This document shows positions 25,410 through 33,866 of a stretch of DNA of 48,898 nucleotides, piece by piece. The stretch covers positions 1-48,898 of the forward strand of contig CALKXD010000110.1 in NCBI GenBank assembly GCA_938003855.1, read 5' to 3'. Position 1 is the first letter of the stretch. Every line of letters begins with the position of its first letter. The stretch comes from an uncultured Granulosicoccaceae bacterium. Its GTDB lineage: Bacteria > Pseudomonadota > Gammaproteobacteria > Granulosicoccales > Granulosicoccaceae. A program made the position numbers and the translations under genes. The notes beneath the pieces are model-generated. The model searched no databases, had not been told where the DNA came from, and saw nothing but the letters and a program-made list of their open reading frames with translations.

Positions 25410-26342
25410 ATGTCTGACATTATTCTTCACCAATATCCGCAATCTCCTGTCGCTGAAAAAGTCCGTGTTGGCCTGGGTATTAAGAAGTTGCACTGGCGTT
25501 CTGTGGAAATTCCGCGGATTCCACCCAAGCCTGATCTGATTCCGCTTACCGGGGGTTATCGCCGCACACCGGTTATGCAGATCGGCGCTGATGTGTATTG
25601 TGATAGTCAGTGCATTCTGCGTGAGCTTGAACGGCGTTTTCCGCAACCGGGGTATTTTCCCGAGCGCGGCGGTGGTCTGCCGTGGGCCATATCGCGCTGG
25701 ACTGATGATCGCTTTTTTGCAGACACTATTAAGCTGGTGCTTGCCGGGCAGGGCGATAAGCTACCGGCAGATTTTGCTGAAGATCGAGGACGCCTCTATA
25801 TGGGACCCGACTGGCAGCAGGCCTTGCTGGAGGCTCGCTCGGAGTTGGCCCATCTGTCAAGCCAGATACGCGGGCAGTTAGCGTGGCTCGACGACTGGCT
25901 GTCGAGCGGTGACGACTTCATCGCTGGCAGTACCGCCGGTGTCGCCGATGCTTGTGTGTATTATCTGGTGTGGTTTGTCCGTGGTCGCTATGACGGCGGC
26001 GCGCAGTTACTTTCCGAGTTTGCGACCTTGCAGGAATGGGAGCAACGGGTAGCGGCTATCGGGCATGGCAGCAGTAGCGACATGAATCCGCAGGATGCGC
26101 TTGCCATTGCACGGGACAGCGAAATCGAAACCGTCGAACGCTATGACGACAATGATCCGCAGCATCTGGCGCCGGGCATGACGGTTTCTGTAAGGCCGGA
26201 TGTTAATGCCGGTGAGATGGCAGTGAGCGGAGTTGTTCGAGCGGTCAGCAGTGATACGATTTCGCTAGTGCGGGAAAGTGAACAGACAGGCCAGGTGTGT
26301 GTGCATTTCCCGCGTATCGGGTATCGCGTAGACCCACAGTAG
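25410..26342 (+). CDS. Glutathione S-transferase-like protein with a C-terminal extension
   Basis: A 310-aa protein. The N-terminal thioredoxin-like domain (MSDIILHQYPQSPVAEKVRV, TPVMQIGADVYCDSQCI) and the helical GST C-terminal domain are both present. The last 65 residues add a beta-rich segment (GMTVSVRPDVNAGEMAVSGV) unusual for GSTs. I start at ATG 25410; the open frame begins 60 bases earlier without a ribosome-binding site. Its promoter region faces the interrupted gene. The substrate is unknown, and no glutathione-specific residue can be named with certainty. Confidence 0.85.
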   Translation: MSDIILHQYPQSPVAEKVRVGLGIKKLHWRSVEIPRIPPKPDLIPLTGGYRRTPVMQIGADVYCDSQCILRELERRFPQPGYFPERGGGLPWAISRWTDDRFFADTIKLVLAGQGDKLPADFAEDRGRLYMGPDWQQALLEARSELAHLSSQIRGQLAWLDDWLSSGDDFIAGSTAGVADACVYYLVWFVRGRYDGGAQLLSEFATLQEWEQRVAAIGHGSSSDMNPQDALAIARDSEIETVERYDDNDPQHLAPGMTVSVRPDVNAGEMAVSGVVRAVSSDTISLVRESEQTGQVCVHFPRIGYRVDPQ

Positions 26343-26418
26343 TCTATGAGCTGGCGCGTCTGATCCGCAGTACCGTGCCGGCTGCTTTTTTTACGAGTTG
26401 TTCCATTGTGAGTGTGTT

Positions 26419-27504
26419 ATGCAAGCAACCATTCGAGAGATTCTGATCCGCCCGGTAGTGGTGCCTATGTCGGTGCCGCTGCATACGGCTACAGGGGCTG
26501 TTGAACAGGCCGCACTGGTACTTATAGATATTACCACCAGTGAAGGTGTTGTTGGCCGTAGCTATCTATTTGCGTTTAACGATTACATTCAGCGGTCGGT
26601 GGTTTCTCTGCTTGAGGGCATGGCGGGGATGATTCTCGGTGACAGCGTGGCACCTTTCGAGATAGAACAAAAGCTGCGATCAAAGCATGTATTGCTGGGT
26701 CTTCACAATGTGGTGTTGTTTGCGCAGTCGGGCATTGATATGGCGCTCTGGGATGCTTGTGCGCTTTCACAGCAACAGCCATTGGTGCAGTTGCTGGGGG
26801 GCGAGGTAAAACCGCTACGGGCCTATAATTCAAAGGGTCTTGGCATCATGTCACCGGATAAAGCGGCAAGCGAGGCGTCGCAATTACTCGAAGAGGGTTT
26901 TAATGCGGTAAAAATGCGACTTGGCCGGGACAGTGCGCAACAGGATCTGGCAGCTGTGCAGGCCGTAAAAAGGGCAATAGGCTCCGATGCCACGCTGATG
27001 TGTGACTTCAACCAGGCACTTAGTGTCAACGAGGCAATTCTCCGTGGCCGTATGCTTGATGAAGAGGGCGGGCTGTACTGGATAGAAGAGCCCACCCGTG
27101 CCGAAGACTATAGTGGCATTGCTAAAATTACCGCTGCAGTCGATACACCGATCTCTATCGGAGAGAACTTTATGGGATCGGAGCAGATGGCAGAAGCACT
27201 GCGTCTACACTGTTGCGACTACGTGATGCCTGACGTTCAGCGCATTGGCGGGGTTAGCGGCTGGATGCGGGCAGCGGCCATGGCGCAGATGGCGGGAATC
27301 GAAATGTCCTCCCATTTGTTTCCTGAGTTCAGCTGCCATTTACTAGGGGTAACGCCGACGGCTCACTGGCTGGAGTATGTCGATTGGGCAGCGCCTGTTC
27401 TGCAACAGCCGTTAGGGGTTGAGGACGGGATGCTCTCTATACCGGACCGGTCTGGTGTCGGCATGGTCTGGGATGAAGCGGCAGTAAAGTGCTATCGGGT
27501 CTAG
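26419..27504 (+). CDS. Mandelate racemase/muconate lactonizing-like enolase-superfamily enzyme
   Basis: A 361-aa enzyme of the mandelate racemase subgroup. Metal ligands appear as Asp196, a Glu of the IEEP segment at about 223 and Glu249. The general acid/base pair is Lys165 in a KxR motif (VKMRLG, Arg167 replaces Lys) and the Asp272-His299 dyad (VMPDVQRIGG; SSHLF). Numbering is almost identical to that of mandelate racemase. The Lys-to-Arg change in KxK may move the activity from racemisation to dehydration or another outcome. It should act on a carboxylate with a proton alpha to the acid. It starts at ATG 26419 behind a GTGAGTG purine stretch. Confidence 0.88.
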   Translation: MQATIREILIRPVVVPMSVPLHTATGAVEQAALVLIDITTSEGVVGRSYLFAFNDYIQRSVVSLLEGMAGMILGDSVAPFEIEQKLRSKHVLLGLHNVVLFAQSGIDMALWDACALSQQQPLVQLLGGEVKPLRAYNSKGLGIMSPDKAASEASQLLEEGFNAVKMRLGRDSAQQDLAAVQAVKRAIGSDATLMCDFNQALSVNEAILRGRMLDEEGGLYWIEEPTRAEDYSGIAKITAAVDTPISIGENFMGSEQMAEALRLHCCDYVMPDVQRIGGVSGWMRAAAMAQMAGIEMSSHLFPEFSCHLLGVTPTAHWLEYVDWAAPVLQQPLGVEDGMLSIPDRSGVGMVWDEAAVKCYRV

Positions 27505-27967
27505 CCCACGTTATTCATAAGGTGACTAGATGAATTGACTCTATGGCTCCACCTGCCGGGTTTGCCGCTCAATTAGGGTGACGTACAACTAAACACACTG
27601 CCTATTTGACCTCAGAGGTTAATATCGCGTCACATCTTGCCCGATCCCTCCCGGCATGTGGCGGGCCTCGCTTCTCAAGCGATAGAGCGACCTGTTTAGC
27701 GCTATTGACCCTGAATGCCGAATTCGCATGAATACTACAGGCTAGGTCGCGTCGAGAGACAGTTGTCTGCTGTTGCAACGGCGCACGGAAGAAGCGGGTG
27801 CACCACAACCCCGGGCAGAGAGATGACTGTGGGTGGTAAGGCTTGCTAAGCAACACTGTCCTGAGACTGTCGACGCGCGGGCAACCAGTCTTTTTAAATC
27901 AATGCAGTGATGATTTCAAAAACCGAGTAAAGTGCAGTACTGGTGCACTCAAACCCCGGAGAAACTC
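27505..27967. other. 463-base intergenic region
   Basis: No convincing gene. An 84-codon minus-strand frame (27602-27856) has no homology I recognise and lacks a ribosome-binding site. Near the right end, GTGCA (27932-27936) and TGCAC (27944-27948) form an inverted repeat around the palindrome CAGTACTG, 20 bases before the next gene, which could be an operator. The rest shows no repeat or terminator. Confidence 0.35.
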
Positions 27968-28810
27968 ATGGCAACCACAGTGGCCGCTTTGCAAACAAGC
28001 CCGCAGGCGACTATGTCAGCAGCGCTGGATGAAACTCTGACGCTGGCCGCTGAAGCAGTGGCTGCGGGGGCGGTGTTTCTGGGGACGCCCGAGTACTGTG
28101 GCGGACTTGTCTCTGATGGGCCAAAGTTGATCCCGCCTCATGCGCATGAGGATGAGCACGCCTACCTCAATGGACTGAAACGCTTTGCTGCGGATAACGG
28201 TGTCTGGTTTCTGGTCGGCTCTGTGGCGATAACCGCGTCGGAGGGCCGCATTTATAATCGTGGATTTCTGCTCGATAACACCGGCCGGGTGCGCTCTCGT
28301 TACAGCAAGATTCACATGTTTGACATACAACTCTCGCAGGCGGACGTCTATCGTGAAAGTGCGTCAGTCACAGCGGGTTCAGAAGCAGTATGGATGGACA
28401 CACCGGTTGGCCGGATAGGGCATACCATCTGCTATGACCTGCGGTTCCCGCATCTGTACCGCGAGCTGGCGCAGGCAGGCGCACAGATCCTTGCGGTGCC
28501 GGCGGCGTTTACCCGGAAAACCGGTGCGGTTCACTGGCATGTATTAAACCGCGCCCGCGCAATAGAAAATGGTGCCTACGTTTTTGCGCCCTGTGCGGTG
28601 GGCGCGGTACCCGGTGGTGGTGAAGCCTATGGACATTCGTTGGTTGTTGATCCCTGGGGCGCCATTGTTGCCGAAGGTGGCGAGCAACCCGGTGTCGTGC
28701 TTGCACAGCTGGATCTTGCGCGGTCTGACGATGCCCGTAAAAATATACCCGCGCTTGCACATGATTGTGCGTTTTCTATAAGCGCGGGGGATGCAACTGC
28801 GGTTACCTGA
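27968..28810 (+). CDS. Nit-type carbon-nitrogen hydrolase (omega-amidase/deaminated-glutathione amidase-like)
   Basis: A 280-aa nitrilase-superfamily enzyme with a standard catalytic triad: Glu42 in GTPEYCGG, Lys114 in RYSKIHMFDI and Cys155 in HTICYDLRFP. The surrounding blocks (RYSKIHMFDIQLSQADVYRE and FTRKTGAVHWHVLNRARAIE) match the Nit1/Nit2 branch, which repairs deaminated glutathione or cleaves 2-oxo acid omega-amides. The start ATG 27968 has GGAG six bases upstream; the frame starts 36 bases earlier but without such a site. It is convergent with ectC. The substrate within the branch is uncertain. Confidence 0.88.
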   Translation: MATTVAALQTSPQATMSAALDETLTLAAEAVAAGAVFLGTPEYCGGLVSDGPKLIPPHAHEDEHAYLNGLKRFAADNGVWFLVGSVAITASEGRIYNRGFLLDNTGRVRSRYSKIHMFDIQLSQADVYRESASVTAGSEAVWMDTPVGRIGHTICYDLRFPHLYRELAQAGAQILAVPAAFTRKTGAVHWHVLNRARAIENGAYVFAPCAVGAVPGGGEAYGHSLVVDPWGAIVAEGGEQPGVVLAQLDLARSDDARKNIPALAHDCAFSISAGDATAVT

Positions 28811-28896
28811 AGCGGGCCGGCAGTGTACCAGTGGGCTGCAATGGCATAGCGGAATTTGTAACACCACAGCCGAACCCGGCTGCCGGCGTTGTCTGA

Positions 28897-29280
28897 TTAT
28901 AGAATCGGGTAGGATCCGTCTTCATCATGGGTCTCAGCACCCGTCAGTGCCGGAGTAAAAACGCACACCAGGCGCAAATCGGTTCTGGCGTGAAGTCGGT
29001 GTTTGTCGTGTTTGTCGAGGGTGTACATATCACCGGGCGCCAGTTGATAGACAACGCCTGATTGGTGATCTGTCAGTTCGGCCTCTCCGCTGATCAGCAG
29101 GTTGGCTTCGACATGATTTTTATAGTGCATCTCGATAGTTTGGCCGGCAGACACGGTGGTTTGCGTCATTGTGAATCCAACGTTGTCGTCGCGCAGTAAG
29201 TATCGCGCGCTGCTCCAGTGGCCGGCTTTTTCGGCATAGCCACCGGTGGATTTCAGTTCGTCCAGGGTGCGTACAATCAT
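28897..29280 (-). CDS. ectC: L-ectoine synthase, orphan copy
   Basis: A 127-aa cupin enzyme closing the ring of N-gamma-acetyl-diaminobutyrate to make the compatible solute ectoine. Diagnostic blocks are MIVRTLDELK, MHYKNHVEAN, GDMYTLDKHDKHRLHARTDL and the end TGAETHDEDGSYPIL. The iron ligands are present as Glu58, Tyr86 and His94. No ectA or ectB lies nearby, so the substrate must come from elsewhere in the genome, from uptake or from a side reaction; orphan ectC genes are known in other bacteria. The start ATG 29280 follows AAGG and a tandem repeat. The neighbouring GST and EamA transporter may be co-transcribed. Confidence 0.95.
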   Translation of the reverse strand: MIVRTLDELKSTGGYAEKAGHWSSARYLLRDDNVGFTMTQTTVSAGQTIEMHYKNHVEANLLISGEAELTDHQSGVVYQLAPGDMYTLDKHDKHRLHARTDLRLVCVFTPALTGAETHDEDGSYPIL

Positions 29281-29294
29281 AGTGTGTGCCTTGC

Positions 29295-29318
29295 GGGTTT
29301 GGTGACGGGTTTGGTGAC
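29295..29318. repeat. Two tandem 12-bp repeats in the ectC leader
   Basis: GGGTTTGGTGAC occurs twice without a gap (29295-29306 and 29307-29318), with a partial third copy (GGGGTTG) after it. It sits just upstream of the ectC ribosome-binding site. It may be a regulatory site or a slippage product. Confidence 0.75.
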
Positions 29319-29372
29319 GGGGTTGTCTGGCAACCGGATTGCAGTAACCCGGTGCCAGAGTGGTGCTGTCGA

Positions 29373-29984
29373 TCAGGCTGCGCTGTCACGCTGTGACACG
29401 CGCGCAAACCAGGCGACTATCTGGGTATGTTCGGGGTTCATCGGCTGGCCGACTTTCGCCGCAAAGCCCACAAAGCAATACAACAGGATATCGGCCAGAG
29501 TAAACCGATCGCCACAGATGAATTGTCGCGATCCCAGATCATTGTTTAACCAGGCCAGATTATCTTGCGCTATCGCTTTTAATCCGTCGGCGGCTTCGGG
29601 CAGTACACGAAAGCGATCTTTAAACATTTCATAGCCCTCGCTGGCGCGGAATCCATTGGCCATCGGTTCGCAAATACCCAGGTCCAGCCGACGCACCCAC
29701 ATGCGGGTTTCAGCGCGCTGCTCCGGGTTGCTGCCAATCAATGCAGGGGACGGGTGTTTTTCCTCGAGGTATTCGCAAATGGCGGTAATCTCGCAGATGT
29801 GGCTGCCGTCGTCTATTTCCAGTGCCGGTGATTGGCCGCGACTGTTTACGTCAGTCAGATACGGAGGCTTGCGATTGTCACCGGCCCGGATGTCGATTTT
29901 TTCAATGGGTAACTCGATGTTTTTTTCGGCAAGGAACATTCGCACGACATGCGGGTTTGGTCCGACAGAGGTATACAGTTTCAC
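29373..29984 (-). CDS. Glutathione S-transferase
   Basis: A 203-aa canonical GST. The N-terminal domain reads VKLYTSVGPNPHVVRMFLAE and RGQSPALEIDDGSHICEITA (the SxxI/ET loop that contacts the glutathione gamma-glutamyl group). The helical domain ends with GDRFTLADILLYCFVGFAA. I start at GTG 29984 because translation further upstream would run over the end of the EamA gene. It may act in detoxification or as a reductase. It lies 63 bases after the EamA gene and 92 before ectC on the same strand. Confidence 0.87.
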   Translation of the reverse strand: MKLYTSVGPNPHVVRMFLAEKNIELPIEKIDIRAGDNRKPPYLTDVNSRGQSPALEIDDGSHICEITAICEYLEEKHPSPALIGSNPEQRAETRMWVRRLDLGICEPMANGFRASEGYEMFKDRFRVLPEAADGLKAIAQDNLAWLNNDLGSRQFICGDRFTLADILLYCFVGFAAKVGQPMNPEHTQIVAWFARVSQRDSAA

Positions 29985-30046
29985 GGCTTTTTCCCATAGT
30001 GGTTGTGGTGTGGATGGTGTGGCGTTGTTTTTTTTTTGTGTCCCGC

Positions 30047-30928
30047 TCAGGTGCCATCGGTGGTGATGCGGATCTGTTGCTCGCGGTAGAATATATACAG
30101 ACCGCTGGTGACGATCAATGTGGCACCGATAAGCGTCCACCGGTCGGGCAGGTCGTTAAAAATTATATAACCAAACAGCGTGGCCCACAGTAGCGCAGAG
30201 TAAGTATAGGGTGCGACGGTTGAGGCGGGCGCAAGCGAAAATGCACGTATCAGGCAAAAGTGACTGGCGGCGCCGAGGAAACCCATCGTCAGAAATAAAA
30301 GCCAGGCCAGTGCATCGGGTGTCTGCCATTGGCTGGATACAGTGGCAGAGGTAAACAAAGCGCCCACCAGTGCCGAATAAAGCAGTGAAGTCATGGCGTG
30401 ATCGCGTGCCCGCACTTTGCGGGTAATAATCTGATACATGGCGTTGCTGATGGCGGCACCAATGACAAGCAGGTGCCCGGTGGCAATGGACCCTGTATCG
30501 GGACGCACAACGATCAACGCACCAGTGAACCCGATCAGTATACCCATCCAGCGTCTTATCCCGACTTGCTCTCCCAGCAACGGGATAGCCAGCATGGTGA
30601 CTACAATCGGTGACAGAAACATAATCGTGGCTGCGGTGGCAAGCGGAGTGACGCGCAAGCCGGTGAAGAACATAGTGGTGGCGAGCAATAAAAAGGTTGA
30701 ACGCAAAAGCTGCAACTTTAAGTTTTCGGTGCGGATAAGCGTAAAAAGAGAACCCCGCAGTAGAATGAGCATACAGAGAATATGAAAGTTAAACCGCGCC
30801 CAGACCACCTGCGGGGCGGGTATTGTCTGAGTAAGAAACTTGGCGATAGTATCCATGCTGATAAACAGGCACATGGTACCCAGCATCCACATTATGCCGA
30901 GCGCTATATTTTCCTTGCTTTCAGTCAT
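30047..30928 (-). CDS. EamA-family (DMT) transporter
   Basis: A 293-aa membrane protein with ten hydrophobic segments in two homologous EamA halves. Signature pieces are FISMDTIAKFLTQTIPAPQV and VWARF near the start, and GTHAAT-like positions in the middle (TPLATAATIMFLSPIVVTML). I start at ATG 30928 (MTESKENIALGIMW); the frame extends upstream for 19 residues of non-membrane sequence and is unlikely to be used. It may export metabolites or amino acids. It heads a possible unit EamA-GST-ectC. Confidence 0.88.
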   Translation of the reverse strand: MTESKENIALGIMWMLGTMCLFISMDTIAKFLTQTIPAPQVVWARFNFHILCMLILLRGSLFTLIRTENLKLQLLRSTFLLLATTMFFTGLRVTPLATAATIMFLSPIVVTMLAIPLLGEQVGIRRWMGILIGFTGALIVVRPDTGSIATGHLLVIGAAISNAMYQIITRKVRARDHAMTSLLYSALVGALFTSATVSSQWQTPDALAWLLFLTMGFLGAASHFCLIRAFSLAPASTVAPYTYSALLWATLFGYIIFNDLPDRWTLIGATLIVTSGLYIFYREQQIRITTDGT

Positions 30929-31104
30929 TGGTGCGCCACGTGTGCGGCGCGCAAGCGTTCTGCTTGAGAAAAACGTACATGGCAAGCCTGAAGTATTATC
31001 GACGTATTAGGGTGCATCGAAGAATACGCTGCAACGGGTATTTTCGATAGCTGTTTAATACGCTGATGAAAGCCTCGGTAACGGGCCGACCGGGGCCGGT
31101 GGTA

Positions 31105-33018
31105 TCAGTGATTAAATTGCATTGATGCCAGCCGCGAATATACACCGTTGTTGCGACTGAGCTGGTCGTGGGTGCCGGTTTCGGCCAGCCGGCCTTGATC
31201 CAGCACAATTATCCTGTCGGCGTTTACGATAGTGGCGAGTCGGTGTGCGATCACCAGCGTGGTGCGTCCGCTCATGGCGCGCTCCAGTGCATCCTGCACT
31301 TTGTGCTCGCTTTCGGCGTCGAGTGCGCTGGTGGCTTCATCAAGCAGTAATAGCGGCGGGTTTTTAAGCAGTGCGCGGGCAATGGACAGGCGCTGACGCT
31401 GGCCTCCGGATAGCCGTGTGCCGCGCTCGCCGACGTAGGTGTGGTAGCCATCAGGCAACCGGCGGATAAACTCATCGGCCTGCGCATCAATTGCAGCAAG
31501 GCGCACTTGCTCTTCAGTGGCGCTAAGATTGCCATAGCGAATATTGTCGAGTGCACTGGCCGAGAACACCACGCTCTGCTGTGACACCAGGCCGATTGCA
31601 TTGCGCAGTGAGTCGAGACTGAGCGCCGGCAGCTCAGTGCCATTGATGCGAATCACACCACTGACGGGATCATAAAAGCGCAGCAGCAGTTGTAGCACGG
31701 TGGTTTTACCGGCACCGGACGGGCCCACCAGGGCAATGGTTTCACCGGGATTGGCGGTGAAGCTGATCCCTTGCAGTGATTTTTCCTGTGGTCGGCTGGG
31801 GTAGCTGAAGCACACGTTATCGAAGTGGACGTGCGCGCCGGTGAAGTCGGCTATTGATTGTGTGCTGTCAGCGGTGGTGATGGCTGCCTTGCCAGAGGTA
31901 ATCGAGGGTGTTGCATGCAGTAGTTCGAGTAGACGGGTGGTGGCACCGGCGGCGCGCTGTATATCGCTGTACACTTCTGCAGTGGCAGCACCGGAGGTAC
32001 CGACAATTGCGGCATAAAGCATAAACTGGGTAAGCAGACCTGCCGACAAGCTGCCGCTGACGACGGCGTTGGCACCAAGCCACAGCACAAACACAATCGC
32101 GCCGAAGATCAGTACAATGGCCATCGCAGTCAGGATCGAGCGGGATTTATTGCGTTGAATGGCGGAGTGGAAGGCCTGGTTAGTCGCCTCCGTGTAGCGA
32201 TTTGTTTCAAATCGCTCGCGCACAAACGCCTGCACGATATCCATCGCGTTGAGTATTTCACCGGCCATTGCACTGCTGTCGGCAAGTTTGTCCTGACTGT
32301 CGCGCGACAAGCGTCGCACGCGTCGTCCAAAGAGCATGATCGGGATAATCACCAGCAACAACAAGCCGACGATTATGCCGGCCAGTTGCAGATTGGTGAT
32401 CAGCATCATGATCAGCGAGCCGACGAAAAGTATCGCGTTGCGCAAGCCGAATGAAATGCTCGACCCGACCAGTGATTGTATCAGGGTGGTGTCGGCTGAC
32501 AGGCGTGACAGTACCTCGCCGGTTTTCAGGTCTTCAAAAAACTGCGGGTCCTGGGTCAGCACCTGCGAAAAAACGTCGTTGCGCAGATCAGCGGTAATGC
32601 GATCGCCAAGCCACGAGACACAATAGAAGCGCAGCGCTGTACTGAGCGCCAACAGAGTCGCGAGTGCGAAAAGTGCGAGAAAGACCGTGTCAACATAGCC
32701 CGGGCTTGACCCGGTGATACCACCGGAGGTGAAGCCCAGATCAATCAGATAGCGAAAAGCGACCGGCATCGCTAAGGTGGCCGCTGCTGCCACCAGCAGA
32801 GCGGCCAGACTCACCAGTACTCTGGCCCGGTACTTTTGCAGATAGGGGGCAAGCTGGCGCAGAATAGCCCAGTTGCCGGTTTTGTCTGCTGTGGTGCGCT
32901 CGGTATTGATCAGCTTGCCATTGGGTTGCGAGGTTTTCTGCCTGAAGGCAGGCCCGCTGCTCTGCGGCAGCGTGATCGAACAGTTACTTCTGCCGGGTGC
33001 GTGCGGCGAGGATATCAA
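31105..33018 (-). CDS. MsbA-like ABC half-transporter (fused permease-ATPase)
   Basis: About 637 aa if started here. The membrane domain begins near [20 protein letters not shown], with six spans, followed by the ATPase: Walker [10 protein letters not shown], signature [16 protein letters not shown], Walker [14 protein letters not shown] and switch IAHRL. It should act as a homodimer exporting lipid, drug or peptide. The start is unclear: no in-frame ATG, GTG or TTG lies between the stop of the upstream gene at 32984 and the first membrane segment. The TTG at 33018 would overlap the UPF0114 gene by 35 bases. Two short hairpins (32938-32951 and 32956-32971) lie in the leader or N-terminal region, so a non-standard start further in is possible. 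Confidence 0.85.
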   Translation of the reverse strand: MISSPHAPGRSNCSITLPQSSGPAFRQKTSQPNGKLINTERTTADKTGNWAILRQLAPYLQKYRARVLVSLAALLVAAAATLAMPVAFRYLIDLGFTSGGITGSSPGYVDTVFLALFALATLLALSTALRFYCVSWLGDRITADLRNDVFSQVLTQDPQFFEDLKTGEVLSRLSADTTLIQSLVGSSISFGLRNAILFVGSLIMMLITNLQLAGIIVGLLLLVIIPIMLFGRRVRRLSRDSQDKLADSSAMAGEILNAMDIVQAFVRERFETNRYTEATNQAFHSAIQRNKSRSILTAMAIVLIFGAIVFVLWLGANAVVSGSLSAGLLTQFMLYAAIVGTSGAATAEVYSDIQRAAGATTRLLELLHATPSITSGKAAITTADSTQSIADFTGAHVHFDNVCFSYPSRPQEKSLQGISFTANPGETIALVGPSGAGKTTVLQLLLRFYDPVSGVIRINGTELPALSLDSLRNAIGLVSQQSVVFSASALDNIRYGNLSATEEQVRLAAIDAQADEFIRRLPDGYHTYVGERGTRLSGGQRQRLSIARALLKNPPLLLLDEATSALDAESEHKVQDALERAMSGRTTLVIAHRLATIVNADRIIVLDQGRLAETGTHDQLSRNNGVYSRLASMQFNH

Positions 33019-33484
33019 GAGCCCCCATTGCGAACGCCGAAACCACAAAGGTAATATGCAGAACGACGTACCAGAGAATTTTGTCATTCTCGGTATTGGT
33101 GGCATTCATAAAAACTTTCAGCAGATGTATTGACGATATCGCAACGATGCTCGCGGCTATTTTTGCTTTCAGAGATGACGAGTCCATTTTGCCGAGCCAG
33201 CTGAGTTTTTCTTCTCCCTCTTTGACATCAAGGGTGGAGACAAAGTTTTCGTAACCGGACATCATCACCATGACGATCAGTCCGCCGACCATCGCCATGT
33301 CAATCAGTGACAATACCACCAGCACCATGTCGGCTTCTTTCATGGCAAAGATGTGCAGCATCAGGTGCGCGACTTCCTGAAAGAATTTTGCGCCGAGCGC
33401 CAGTAGCGCAAGACTCAGTCCGAGATAAATCGGTGCGAGTATCCAGCGTGCTCGATAGAGCAAACGCTCCAGAATTTGTTCCAT
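32984..33484 (-). CDS. UPF0114 membrane protein (YqhA-like)
   Basis: A 166-aa membrane protein of the TIGR00645/UPF0114 family: [20 protein letters not shown], then [20 protein letters not shown] with MSGYENFVS, and [20 protein letters not shown]. It has about four membrane spans and no known function. ATG 33484 starts the conserved N-terminus; the frame upstream has no family character. It overlaps or abuts the MsbA-like exporter on the same strand, which suggests joint expression. Confidence 0.88.
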   Translation of the reverse strand: MEQILERLLYRARWILAPIYLGLSLALLALGAKFFQEVAHLMLHIFAMKEADMVLVVLSLIDMAMVGGLIVMVMMSGYENFVSTLDVKEGEEKLSWLGKMDSSSLKAKIAASIVAISSIHLLKVFMNATNTENDKILWYVVLHITFVVSAFAMGALDILAARTRQK

Positions 33485-33866
33485 ACAGGGGTCCTGACCG
33501 GGGGATTGCTGTGGCACTGCGATGGGTGCCGGGAAGGGTGACATGCAAAAACATGATTGTAGGGTTTTTTGCAAGGTTTCCAATAGCCGGAGGCGTTCTT
33601 CTGTGCCTGTCTGCCTGCCTGCCTGTCTGGCATGCGGCAGCGCTTGTGCTTGTGGTGTTGATCGGCGTGTTGTGGCTGTCCTGCCGACGGGGCGTGGTCG
33701 TGGCCGCGATGAAAAGTTCGGCGTAGACCCGCCCCTGGACGCTGGCTTCAGCAGACGCACTGGCTGGCAGGGATACATATTGATACACAGTGGAAGTGAC
33801 GGCTGGCCTATAACGTCTCTGTTGCTGCAGTCATCGATGTGGCGCCTATCAGGGATACTCTAAAAA
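33485..33866. other. Gap with a short tetranucleotide repeat
   Basis: About 380 bases between the UPF0114 start and the TonB-receptor start. A run of TGYC-type tetranucleotides (33604-33630) stands out as a possible slippage site. No ORF has coding character. The two divergent promoters must lie here but I cannot place them. Confidence 0.4.

Noticed and set aside
27602-27856. 84-codon minus-strand frame in an intergenic gap
   Set aside because: No ribosome-binding site, no recognised homology, and an amino-acid composition without pattern.
33522-33863. 113-codon plus-strand frame before the TonB receptor
   Set aside because: Composition follows the simple repeat at 33604 and no domain is visible; probably non-coding.
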